Shown here piece after piece: positions 1-6,901 of a stretch of DNA of 26,049 bases. Under the pieces are notes generated by a model, which saw only the letters and a program-made list of their open reading frames with translations, was not told where the DNA came from and ran no database searches. The stretch covers positions 1 to 26,049 of the forward strand of contig CAJMMQ010000025.1 in NCBI GenBank assembly GCA_905214625.1, in the 5' to 3' direction. The DNA comes from an uncultured bacterium. GTDB lineage: Bacteria > Bacteroidota > Bacteroidia > Bacteroidales > Bacteroidaceae. Every line of letters starts with the position of its first letter. Positions within the stretch are counted from its first letter, which is position 1. The translations under genes were made by a program, and so were the position numbers.

Positions 1-19
1 GATTCATGGGGCAAAGATA
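1..19 (-). promoter_or_regulatory. Possible -7 box and start codon of a gene running off the left edge
   Basis: On the minus strand a perfect TATCTTTG box (12-19) is followed by CCCC and an ATG at 7-5, so a gene may start here and continue beyond the window. The spacing copies that before the DUF454 gene (TATCTTTG-CGGC-ATG). Only two codons are visible and no good -33 element is seen, so this is a guess from the promoter geometry. Confidence 0.3.
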
Positions 20-391
20 TAACTTTTATGCAATATATAGACTTCTTACCCCCCCATATTTATCGGGTGAGCCACAAACAGGGAATACCAACATTCCCAT
101 AACAAAAGCCACACCTCTTATCATAATGTCACATTTTTACCGTTAGTAATTTAAAATTAACAGATAGCACAATTTTTCAACGTTTGAGTGTTTGCAAAAA
201 TAGCAATTTAATATAAATTTTCCAAAAATTACCAATAAATATTATCGTTACAAGCTGAGATTTTAACTTTTCAAACATTTTAACGAGTTTTCGACCAACA
301 ATGTCGTTATTTTCGCACATATTCTTCCATATTGTCACTACCAAAACAATATAAACCTCATATCCACGAAACCAGATACGCGGTACGCTTA

Positions 392-550
392 AAACCAAAT
401 CATTAGGACTCGGCCGTCTTGCCGTTTAACTTTTTCACAGGCATAGCGGGCTACATCAGGAAAGAGCAGACGGCAAGACACTCAATAGTAAACGGCAGGA
501 CGGCTGAAAGCATCCGTCTGCTTGTAAAATGCGGACTTACGATTTGGTTT
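392..550. repeat. Nested inverted-repeat region
   Basis: Outer arms AAACCAAATC (392-401) and GATTTGGTTT (541-550) are perfectly complementary and extend outward with one mismatch. Inside them, GCCGTCTTGCCGTTTA (413-428) and TAAACGGCAGGACGGC (489-504) pair over 16 positions with a single G-U. A third segment, ACGGCAAGAC (470-479), can compete for the same left arm, and GCAGACGG pairs with CCGTCTGC nearby. It could be a small non-autonomous mobile element (MITE-like) or a structured RNA; no transposase is nearby. Confidence 0.55.
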
Positions 551-676
551 AAATATCACTTTACTCTGGACTGATGCCTGATCATGCAGCCAGGAACATA
601 TCATTATGAAGCCTTTCAGAAACAACAAACATCAAAATATCACACGAAATAAGTATATGTTATCATTATTTTTTAA

Positions 677-684
677 TATCTTTG
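677..684 (+). promoter_or_regulatory. -7 box TATCTTTG upstream of the secreted-protein gene
   Basis: TATCTTTG matches the Bacteroidetes primary-sigma -7 consensus TAnnTTTG. Transcription would begin near 691 and give a leader of about 220 nt before the CDS at 915. No clear -33 TTTG is seen at the usual 19-20 nt spacing, so the call rests on the -7 element and the orientation of the gene. Confidence 0.5.
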
Positions 685-737
685 CATCATTGATAAGAAT
701 TTCAAGCTTAATGTTTCATTGACTGGCGGTCGTATAT

Positions 738-812
738 ATGAGCAGAATGCTTGTCTTTACAGGCAAAGCCTATGGCGCAGGAAATCACCGTGACAAGCAT
801 TTCACACTTTGA
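738..812 (+). CDS. Possible 24-residue leader peptide overlapping a hairpin
   Basis: A short open frame starts with ATG at 738 and stops with TGA at 810-812; its core reads VFTGKAYGAGNHRDKHF. It lies in the predicted leader of the downstream secreted-protein gene and spans both arms of the hairpin at 746-801. I recognise no family. It may be a real leader peptide, a remnant of a larger gene or chance; the only support is position and fairly balanced codon use. Confidence 0.2.
   Translation: MSRMLVFTGKAYGAGNHRDKHFTL
746..801 (+). promoter_or_regulatory. Leader hairpin, possibly a three-way junction
   Basis: AATGCTTGTC (746-755) and GACAAGCATT (792-801) form a perfect 10-bp stem. The enclosed segment can form AGGC/GCCT and ATGG/CCGT helices, so the whole could fold as a three-way junction inside the predicted leader. 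I compared it by eye with c-di-GMP-I, purine and TPP riboswitch cores and it does not carry their conserved bases, so no ligand is assigned. Confidence 0.4.
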
Positions 813-914
813 GCCAAGAAATCTGTTTTTGACAGAACAATAAAACCGCTCCTTACAAAACATTAAAACAACACGGATAATTATATATTAACACATTTAA
901 CCAATTTAATAAAT

Positions 915-1598
915 ATGAAAAGAATTTTTACTTTCACACTGTCACTATTAATAGGAAGCTTGTTTGCCAACGCACAGGTGGACAACACTTTTTCTTTTAT
1001 TGATGCCGACGGAAATGTTATTGAAGACGGCGCAACAATAAAACGCACAGAAATTGTTGACGACATGTTCTATGGCCCAGTGATTCATTCAGGATTGTCT
1101 GTCAAGAAGAACGTTGAAGGCTCTGTATATGCGAGGGTTGACTATACGATAACAGAAATGACTGAAGGAACGGGCTATCAGATATGTTTCTTCAACTGCA
1201 TAGCCCCAAATCTTGAAGCCGGAAGCTACATCTCAGCAATATCACCCATGATGGGCGACACCCAGCCGTTTCAGGACGAATGGCTGCTCGATGCCTACTA
1301 CAATCCTTTTGAGGATAATCCTGTAGCCAATGTCAAACCGGGCTCGTCAATGACCGTAACCTACACGGTGAAAAAGGTATCTGGCCCCAACGACGAATCT
1401 GCCGGCATTGCAGGCCCGACAATAACCGTCAAGTTTGTAAATGAGGATGTGGCATCTATCAACGGAGCCGAATCAGACAGCTGCGGCGACGTTGCTGCAT
1501 ACTACACTATAGACGGACGCAAATTGTCTTCACCGCAAAAAGGGCTTAACATTGTTAAATATGCCAACGGTAAGACGGTGAAAATGATTGTGAGATAA
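915..1598 (+). CDS. Secreted protein with sorting-like C-terminal tail
   Basis: A 227-residue protein of unknown function. Residues 1-20 are a typical signal peptide (MKRIFTFTLSLLIGSLFANA followed by Q), and the body looks like a beta-rich extracellular domain with many Asp, Thr and Gly and no obvious catalytic motif. The last 30 or so residues (YYTIDGRKLSSPQKGLNIV... ending KMIVR) match the short 'DGRK...PQKGLYIV..GKKVMVK' tail common on Prevotella secreted proteins, which resembles type IX secretion sorting domains. Export to the surface or medium is therefore likely; whether by T9SS is inferred. The gene stands alone, after a long structured leader and before a strong terminator. The central region was not recognised as any named family. 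Confidence 0.85.
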   Translation: MKRIFTFTLSLLIGSLFANAQVDNTFSFIDADGNVIEDGATIKRTEIVDDMFYGPVIHSGLSVKKNVEGSVYARVDYTITEMTEGTGYQICFFNCIAPNLEAGSYISAISPMMGDTQPFQDEWLLDAYYNPFEDNPVANVKPGSSMTVTYTVKKVSGPNDESAGIAGPTITVKFVNEDVASINGAESDSCGDVAAYYTIDGRKLSSPQKGLNIVKYANGKTVKMIVR

Positions 1599-1611
1599 GA
1601 CAATATTAATA

Positions 1612-1667
1612 CACATAAAAAATCCGCGGGAAACCTGTATGCCGGTTTCCCGCGGATTTTTTATGTG
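1612..1667. terminator. Strong Rho-independent terminator (24-bp perfect stem)
   Basis: Arms 1612-1635 and 1644-1667 are perfect reverse complements over 24 bp with an 8-nt loop (TGTATGCC). The GC-rich inner stem (TCCGCGGGAAACC) is flanked by an A6 tract on one side and a T6 tract on the other, so it can terminate in both directions. It begins 14 nt after the stop codon of the 915-1598 gene. Confidence 0.9.
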
Positions 1668-1830
1668 CATCGCCAAGACTATCTCCCGCCTGCCGATAGC
1701 TATGTGACACATTAAACAGTCCACAGCCTGTCATTGTGTCACCGCAGAAATGTACGGATTTTCCGATGAAATAGAGAAAAACAAGGCTACGGCGCTGCTT
1801 GTGAGGTAAAGTATATTTACATTATCATGC

Positions 1831-1933
1831 AAAAGGCATGCTTTTGAAAAATTACTCGGCCACTTTTTAGAAGAAAACGGGCCGGTTTCATCGTGTAAAC
1901 GGTACTGTTTTTTTATTGAAAAACGAGCTTTTT
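1831..1933. repeat. Degenerate 22-bp-period block repeat (copy E)
   Basis: Blocks of the AAAA-N7-TTTT type start at 1831 (AAAAGGCATGCTTTT), 1853 (TACTCGGCCACTTTT, left half decayed), 1875 (AAACGGGCCGGTTTC), 1897 (AAACGGTACTGTTTT) and 1919 (AAAAACGAGCTTTTT). The 22-bp register is exact and matches the four cleaner clusters in this window, but block sequences are less alike and there are five rather than four. It is either an old copy or an independent case of A-tract phasing. Confidence 0.5.
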
Positions 1934-1959
1934 TGTCCGAAATTGGACAAAAATCTTTG
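1930..1959 (+). promoter_or_regulatory. Operator-like palindrome overlapping a promoter-like site
   Basis: TTTTTGTCC (1930-1938) and GGACAAAAA (1945-1953) form a 9-bp inverted repeat around GAAATT. It runs straight into AATCTTTG (1952-1959), one mismatch from the TAnnTTTG -7 consensus, and its left arm contains TTTG in roughly the -33 place, though the spacing of 16 nt is short. A regulator bound here would cover the promoter. No convincing downstream plus-strand gene is visible. Confidence 0.35.
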
Positions 1960-2270
1960 CACAAAACAGACTTAACATCCGTAACATCCTGACGCTTAAC
2001 CGTTTGCGCTTGCACATGATTTTGGAGCTTTTTTGCGGCCAGACGGTTTTTATTTTCAAATATCGCAGTATGAGAGCGTCATGCAAAATCAATGTGTAAG
2101 CATTTCGGAGATTAAGGTTTCAGATGTATTTTCAAGGCGAAATAACGGCTGCCGGCTATGCTTTACAGTGATAATGCTATGGTTACGGCAGCCCGTTCAG
2201 CGTCAGGATACATTATACTAATACCTGACACAAGTGCGGCCGCGGCTTAAATTTAGCGGCATGGCGAAGC

Positions 2271-2312
2271 AAAAAACATGCATTGCGTTTGAAAGGAGCG
2301 CAATACATGTTT
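2271..2312 (-). terminator. Terminator of the small secreted-protein gene
   Basis: Arms AAACATGCATTGCG and CGCAATACATGTTT pair with one interruption around a loop rich in A and G. Reading the minus strand, the stem is followed by TTTTTTGC (A-tract 2271-2276 on the plus strand). It lies just downstream of the stop codon of the gene at 2345-2761. Confidence 0.75.
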
Positions 2313-2344
2313 ATGCCAATGGTTATGAAGCCCTGTGTCCGCGG

Positions 2345-2761
2345 CTATTTCACCAGTTCAAGACTGCCGGGAATTTTCTGCCACTTGCCCCTCACGGCAA
2401 ACTTCAGCGTGCTTCCGCCCTTCTTGGTGTACGAGTAAGTGCCGTCGGCGTTGCGTTTTATCACGGCCATGAAGTCTTCGCTGCCGTAGTCGTTGATTAC
2501 CTCTATTTCTGCCTCCGTCTTGCTTATGATGCGCGAAGACACTATAATCCATTTACTCGAGCTCTGCTTTGACGCGATGAACCCGTCCACTTTGCCGAGC
2601 ACGGCCTGCCCCGGCACGTCCACGTCCTTGTCGTAGAGGTTCATCGTTATGTATATTTTATATTCGTCGTTGTGCAGGGTCACGTTGAACGTCGAGTCGG
2701 TCTGGGCCGGCAGCAGCATCGGAACGAGGCTCATAAAGAGCGCGAAGATAAGTTTTTTCAT
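2345..2761 (-). CDS. Small secreted hypothetical protein
   Basis: A 138-residue protein with a clear signal peptide (MKKLIFALFMSLVPMLLPA followed by Q at 20). The mature part alternates hydrophobic and polar residues (FNVTLHNDEYKIYITMNLYDKD..., KWIIVSSRIISKTEAEIEV), suggesting a small beta-sandwich or barrel in the periplasm or outer membrane. No Cys, no metal-binding cluster and no named family recognised. It is a single-gene unit: a TAAATTTG -7 box lies just upstream (2782-2789) and a terminator just downstream. GC content resembles the flanking genes. The two short overlapping frames on either strand are shadows. Confidence 0.8.
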   Translation of the reverse strand: MKKLIFALFMSLVPMLLPAQTDSTFNVTLHNDEYKIYITMNLYDKDVDVPGQAVLGKVDGFIASKQSSSKWIIVSSRIISKTEAEIEVINDYGSEDFMAVIKRNADGTYSYTKKGGSTLKFAVRGKWQKIPGSLELVK

Positions 2762-2781
2762 AAGCTAAAGCATTGTTTCTG

Positions 2782-2789
2782 CAAATTTA
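2782..2789 (-). promoter_or_regulatory. -7 box TAAATTTG before the small secreted-protein gene
   Basis: The minus strand reads TAAATTTG, a perfect TAnnTTTG match, about 20 nt before the start codon at 2761. The nearest TTTTG candidate for -33 (2815-2819) is 25 nt away, longer than the 19 nt seen at other promoters here, so the upstream element is uncertain. Confidence 0.5.
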
Positions 2790-3014
2790 ATCAGTTACGG
2801 CCAAACTCCTCTCTCAAAACATCTAAAAAACATTATAGCAATGAATTATTTTCTTAAATAAGATTTCTCAGTATCATCACATAACCCTTACTGCACAATC
2901 CGCAGTCTATGAAACGGCAATTTTTGGGCAATAAGCCCCATTATTTCCTTCACATCGCCCAATAGTCCCATCAGTTCCATACCTCCCATTCCCCTCCAAT
3001 ACCCGCCTACACAC

Positions 3015-3043
3015 AAAAAGGCGCACCACTTTCGTAGCGCGCC
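3015..3043 (-). terminator. Terminator of the S46 peptidase gene with GAAA tetraloop
   Basis: On the minus strand GGCGCGCTAC and GTGGTGCGCC form a 10-bp stem (two G-U pairs) closed by a GAAA tetraloop and followed directly by TTTTTG. It lies 66 nt after the stop codon at 3109. Confidence 0.85.
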
Positions 3044-3108
3044 ATCATTAATATCACGTGAAAATTTAAACCGTTATCACAACGGCCTTTTGTTTAATGT
3101 CCTAAACA

Positions 3109-5229
3109 TTACTCCACATTCATTTCCTTGAGCAGACGGTCAGCATGGCCCCACTTGTCCATCATGAAGATTACATAGCGGATGTCTACGCCAATGCAGC
3201 GTGCCAGATTCTTCTCGAAGTAGATGTCGCTCGACAGGCTGTCCCAGTTGCCGTCGAAAGCCAGACCTATGAGTTGGCCCTTGCCGTTGAACATTGGCGA
3301 GCCGCTGTTACCGCCGGTTATGTCGTTGTTTGTCAGGAAGCAGAGCTGCATCTTGCCCGTAGTCTTGTCCTGATACTTGCCGAAGTCCTTGGCCGAAAGC
3401 AGCTCCGACATGATAGGCTCTGCATAATAGTCGGCAAAGGTGTCGCCTGTCTTCATCTTCTTGACGATGCTCTCGGCTGTTGTATAATAGCCTGAAGGCG
3501 AGCCGTTCATGGTGAATCCGCCCACGCGTCCGTAGCTGAGGCGCATTGTCATGTTGGCGTCGCTGTAGTGAGGCATGTCCTCCTCCATGCGCAGACGTGC
3601 GGCGCAGAGATACTTCTCCTGCAGCGCGATAGAGTCGCTGATTGCTCCCAGAGCCTCTCTCTGCTCGGCAAGATACTTCGTTAGAGAAAGTCCGAGCTGT
3701 ATGCCCGGGTCTTTTTCCGTGCCCTTCTTGTTGAAGTAAATCTTCGCGCCCTTCTTCATGAGGATAGATTTCTTGTAGAGATAGTCAACATAAGCCTTGC
3801 AGTTGCCTTTGAATTTCTTGTCTATTGTTGCGTAGAACGACGGCAGATACTGCTTGTCAACATGCTCGCGGTAGTTCTGGAGCAGCACAGAGAACACCTC
3901 TTTATCAAGTGCCTCGTCCCATGCGTCGCTGTTATCCTCAAACTCGTTGTACATCTTCAGCGAGTCTTTCTCAGAGCCTTTGGCCTCCATGCCGTTGCAG
4001 TATTTAAGCGCACGTGTTACGAGTTCGCACGTTCCACGGAATGTCTCGCTCCAGTAATAGAAGGCACGCATGCGGTCGAAACGCTCGCCGTAAAGCTTGG
4101 CCATCTTGTCGAAGTCGAGCTTGCCCTGCAGGTATCCTGTCTTCTCCTGATACTGACGGATAAGCTTCTCATAAGCCTGCTTCTGACCGATGATGCCGAT
4201 AGAATCGATACATTTGTTCATACCCATAGAGTTTTTCCAGTAGTTTGCACTCTGGGCGAACTTAGAGTCATACTTGATGCGCACAGCCTCGTCGGCCTGC
4301 ATGTGGCGCTTCATTATCTCCTGCTTAACGCCGCGCACCTGCACACGTGTGGCATTGCCTGCGTCGCGCATCTCCTTGATGCCGTAAGACGAGAGATAAC
4401 GCTCGGTGCTTCCGGGATAACCTACTGTCATTGCGAAGTCGCCGTCCTTGTATCCGTCGAGCGAAACCTGTGCCCAATGCGGTGCCTTGTAGGGCACGTT
4501 GTCCTTAGAATATTCTGCCGGACCGTTAGTCTTCGGGTCGGCGTATATACGGAACACGCTGAAGTCGCATGTCTGGCGCGGCCACATCCAGTTGTCTGTC
4601 TCACCACCATACTTACCCATTGACTTAGGTACGGTGAAAACGAGGCGCACATCGGTGAACATGCGGTATGTAGTGGCAAAATACTGGTTGCCCTCATAGT
4701 ATGGGTCAATCTCCACATGGAGACCCTTGTCGGCCTGGCGTGCCTCTTCTGTCATAGCGGCAGCCACCGAGTCGATGAGCTGTGTGGCGTCCTCGTCAGA
4801 CAGTTTGTCGATGCCGAGAGCCCTGAGACGCTCGCTTACATCCTCCTGCTTTACCATGAAGCTCACAAAGAGGTTCTCGTTAGGAAGCTCTTCTTCATAG
4901 CTCTTGGCATAGAAGCCGTTGAGCATGTAGTCGTGCTCCACGGTAGAGTGGCTGCGTATTGCCTCGAAACCGCAGTGATGGTTGGTGAACACAAGACCGT
5001 CGGGCGACACAACCACGCCCGAGCAGAATCCGCCAAAGAGCACCACAGAGTTCTTGATGGCGTCCTTGCTGCCATAAATGTCGTTGTAAGGAAGACTGAA
5101 ACCGTAAGATTTCATCTGGTCGTAAACAGCCTGTGGCAGGTTGTAGAGCGTCCACATTCCTTCGTCAGCATGAGCCATGGGGGCAGCCGCCATGAGCGCT
5201 GAAAGTAATAGAGCTTTTGCTTTTTTCAT
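3109..5229 (-). CDS. dpp7: S46 family dipeptidyl-peptidase, DPP7 type
   Basis: Exported serine exopeptidase that removes dipeptides from peptide N-termini, feeding amino-acid-using Bacteroidales. It has 706 residues, close to the usual 700-720. Signal peptide residues 1-21 (cleaved after AHA). The chymotrypsin-like triad is visible: His85 in TNHHCGF, Asp222 in TCDFSVFR and Ser642 in GNSGSP. In characterised P. gingivalis enzymes the residue 18 positions after the catalytic Ser sets specificity: Arg in DPP11 (Asp/Glu at P1), Gly in DPP7 (hydrophobic P1). Here it is Gly660 (AFDGNW), so the DPP7 type is predicted. The conserved DNWMWPR stretch is also present at 212-218. Monocistronic: it has its own terminator and a 111-bp gap from the gene upstream. 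The start gives a proper signal peptide. Confidence 0.95.
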   Translation of the reverse strand: MKKAKALLLSALMAAAPMAHADEGMWTLYNLPQAVYDQMKSYGFSLPYNDIYGSKDAIKNSVVLFGGFCSGVVVSPDGLVFTNHHCGFEAIRSHSTVEHDYMLNGFYAKSYEEELPNENLFVSFMVKQEDVSERLRALGIDKLSDEDATQLIDSVAAAMTEEARQADKGLHVEIDPYYEGNQYFATTYRMFTDVRLVFTVPKSMGKYGGETDNWMWPRQTCDFSVFRIYADPKTNGPAEYSKDNVPYKAPHWAQVSLDGYKDGDFAMTVGYPGSTERYLSSYGIKEMRDAGNATRVQVRGVKQEIMKRHMQADEAVRIKYDSKFAQSANYWKNSMGMNKCIDSIGIIGQKQAYEKLIRQYQEKTGYLQGKLDFDKMAKLYGERFDRMRAFYYWSETFRGTCELVTRALKYCNGMEAKGSEKDSLKMYNEFEDNSDAWDEALDKEVFSVLLQNYREHVDKQYLPSFYATIDKKFKGNCKAYVDYLYKKSILMKKGAKIYFNKKGTEKDPGIQLGLSLTKYLAEQREALGAISDSIALQEKYLCAARLRMEEDMPHYSDANMTMRLSYGRVGGFTMNGSPSGYYTTAESIVKKMKTGDTFADYYAEPIMSELLSAKDFGKYQDKTTGKMQLCFLTNNDITGGNSGSPMFNGKGQLIGLAFDGNWDSLSSDIYFEKNLARCIGVDIRYVIFMMDKWGHADRLLKEMNVE

Positions 5230-5340
5230 TGTGTATGTTTTAAAAGGATTAAGGATAATTGTCTATTATATCATTTTATTTGTTACAGATACCTGTGCCC
5301 TGCACCTTCGGTAACGGCGCAAAGGCAGCCGTGGGGCGCG

Positions 5341-6840
5341 CTACTTGCGGAAGTATTTGCCTATTACGGGCAGTCCCGAAAGCGGAAAGTCGCGCTTAAC
5401 TATCATCGCCATGAACAGCACTATCAGCAGTGTGTTTACGCCGAGGGCAGCCCATGTGGGCAGGTCGGCGTTGGCAAGGCGCATGCCTGCAAACATAACA
5501 AGGGCCACGCCCACGTAAAGCATGATGTCTTTAACAGGATAAGCTATCGGATAATGCTTCTGTCCTACGAAGTAAGAGAGCAGCATGGCCGTGCCGTAGC
5601 CGGCAAAGCCGCCCCACGCACAGGCAATATAGCCGAAGCGGGGCACGAATATCACGTTGACAAGTATGAGCACAAGGCAGCCTGCTCCCGAGAACCAGGC
5701 ACCCCAGATGGTCTTGTCGATGAGCTTATACCAGAACGACAGGTTGAAATAAACACCCATCATAATCTCTGCCGCCATTACTATTGGCACCACCTTGAGT
5801 CCGCTCCAGTAGTCGCGGCCTATGAGATGGCGCAGAATGTCCATATATCCTATCACCACGAGGAAGGCCAGAAGCGTGAAGATAACAAAATATTTCATGG
5901 CCTTGGCGTATGTTTCGCGGTTGTCCTTGTCCTTTGCCTTGCCGAACACAAACGGCTCGTAGGCATAGCGGAACGCCTGTGTTATCATGGCCATAATCAT
6001 GGCTATCTTGCTGGCGGCTCCGTAGATGCCGAGCTGCGAGTGGGCATCGGCGTTCTTATATATATAAGGAAAGAGTATCTTGTCGGCCGTCTGATTAAGT
6101 ATTCCGGCTATGCCGAGCACCAGGATAGGCCAGCTGTACGAGAGCATGCGGCGCATAAGGGCGCGGTCGAAGGTGTATTTAAAGCCCGTAAGTTCCTTTA
6201 CAAGCAGGAACATAAGCGAGGCAGAGCAGAACAGGTTGATGTAGAACACATAGCCTACGCCCACCTCCGGACTGTAGATATTGCCGATAAAACCGCCGTT
6301 TCCGCCATTTTCGTAGAGCGCGGGCAGCAGCAGGAAGAACACAAGGTTGAGCGCAATGGTAAGCACTATGTTGAAGAGCTTGAGCGCAGCAAACTTTATC
6401 GGGCGCTTCTTATAGCGCAGATATGCGAACGGGATGCACTGAAACGCGTCGAGCGCAACGGCTATTGCCATAACCCACACATACGAGGGATGCTCTGCAT
6501 AGCCCATGGCCGATGAAATAGGGCCGATGAACGCCACCACCAGAACTACGAACAAGAGCGACGTGAAGCCTACGGCCATGAGCGTGGTTGAGTAGACTTT
6601 CTGCGGATTCTCGCCCTCCTTGTTGGCAAAGCGGAAGAAAGTTGTCTCCATACCGTAGGTAAGGATGACGAGCAGCAGCGCCGTATAGGCATACACGTTG
6701 GTTATAACCCCGTAGCCGCCGCTTGCCGCCGAGAGCTTGGCGGTGTAGAGAGGCACGAGCAGATAGTTGAGAAAACGGCCCACGATGCTGCTCAGTCCGT
6801 AGATGGCCGTGTCTTTTGCAAGACCTTTAAGATTGCTCAT
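5341..6840 (-). CDS. Polysaccharide flippase, Wzx/MATE (MOP) superfamily
   Basis: Inner-membrane protein of 499 residues with about 14 hydrophobic helices, the usual size and layout of O-antigen/capsule unit flippases. The N-terminus (LAKDTAIYGLSSIVGRFLNY) matches the family start, where an amphipathic stretch precedes helix 1 and a Gly/Arg/Asn patch begins it. Such proteins move undecaprenyl-linked sugar units across the inner membrane; the substrate cannot be read from sequence. Only 61 bp separates it from the SpmAB-like gene upstream on the same strand, with no terminator between, so the two are probably co-transcribed. No other polysaccharide-cluster genes adjoin, which fits the orphan flippase commonly found in Bacteroidales chromosomes. 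Confidence 0.9.
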   Translation of the reverse strand: MSNLKGLAKDTAIYGLSSIVGRFLNYLLVPLYTAKLSAASGGYGVITNVYAYTALLLVILTYGMETTFFRFANKEGENPQKVYSTTLMAVGFTSLLFVVLVVAFIGPISSAMGYAEHPSYVWVMAIAVALDAFQCIPFAYLRYKKRPIKFAALKLFNIVLTIALNLVFFLLLPALYENGGNGGFIGNIYSPEVGVGYVFYINLFCSASLMFLLVKELTGFKYTFDRALMRRMLSYSWPILVLGIAGILNQTADKILFPYIYKNADAHSQLGIYGAASKIAMIMAMITQAFRYAYEPFVFGKAKDKDNRETYAKAMKYFVIFTLLAFLVVIGYMDILRHLIGRDYWSGLKVVPIVMAAEIMMGVYFNLSFWYKLIDKTIWGAWFSGAGCLVLILVNVIFVPRFGYIACAWGGFAGYGTAMLLSYFVGQKHYPIAYPVKDIMLYVGVALVMFAGMRLANADLPTWAALGVNTLLIVLFMAMIVKRDFPLSGLPVIGKYFRK

Positions 6841-6901
6841 AATATCTAATAAGTTATATTTTCACACATTCGGCCCGTGCCCGCTGAATAATGCCGGAGC
6901 A

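Larger units (their letters stand above)
1..914. other. Long gene-poor region upstream of the first CDS
   Basis: I see no convincing protein-coding gene in this stretch. The only long open frame, on the minus strand at 177-398, is AT-rich and has no recognisable features. The region holds a possible minus-strand gene start at the left edge, a nested inverted-repeat structure at 392-550, a plus-strand -7 box at 677-684 and a structured leader (hairpin 746-801, a possible 24-codon ORF at 738-812, a small TCTGT/ACAGA hairpin near 828-842). Confidence 0.6.
1668..2270. other. Gene-poor region with degenerate phased repeat and promoter-like palindrome
   Basis: No convincing gene. Short open frames at 1731-2015 (-) and 2033-2221 (+) have no recognisable motifs. 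A short frame ending with TAA at 1798-1800 reads AEMYGFSDEIEKNKATALL, which has protein-like composition and might be a gene remnant. The region also carries the degenerate 22-bp-period repeat (1831-1933) and a promoter-like site (1930-1959). Confidence 0.5.
2762..3108. other. Intergenic region between the small secreted protein and the S46 peptidase
   Basis: This stretch holds the -7 box of the gene to the left (2782-2789) and the terminator of the gene to the right (3015-3043). A weak CCGTT/AACGG hairpin sits at about 3072-3086. I see nothing else in it. Confidence 0.6.

Noticed and set aside
746..801. Known riboswitch (c-di-GMP-I, purine, TPP) in the leader at 746-801
   Set aside because: GCAAAGCC recalls part of the c-di-GMP-I core, but the other conserved segments and the order of helices do not fit; purine and TPP core bases are absent.
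2033..2221. 62-residue plus-strand frame as a gene driven by the 1930-1959 site
   Set aside because: Composition is not protein-like, no motif, no conserved start context; the frame ends in noncoding-looking DNA.
5554..6516. Long plus-strand frames opposite the flippase and other minus-strand genes
   Set aside because: These are shadows: His/Glu/Arg-rich translations antisense to well-supported genes with strong motifs. The same applies to plus-strand frames at 3862-4623, 10019-11044 and 19621-20832.
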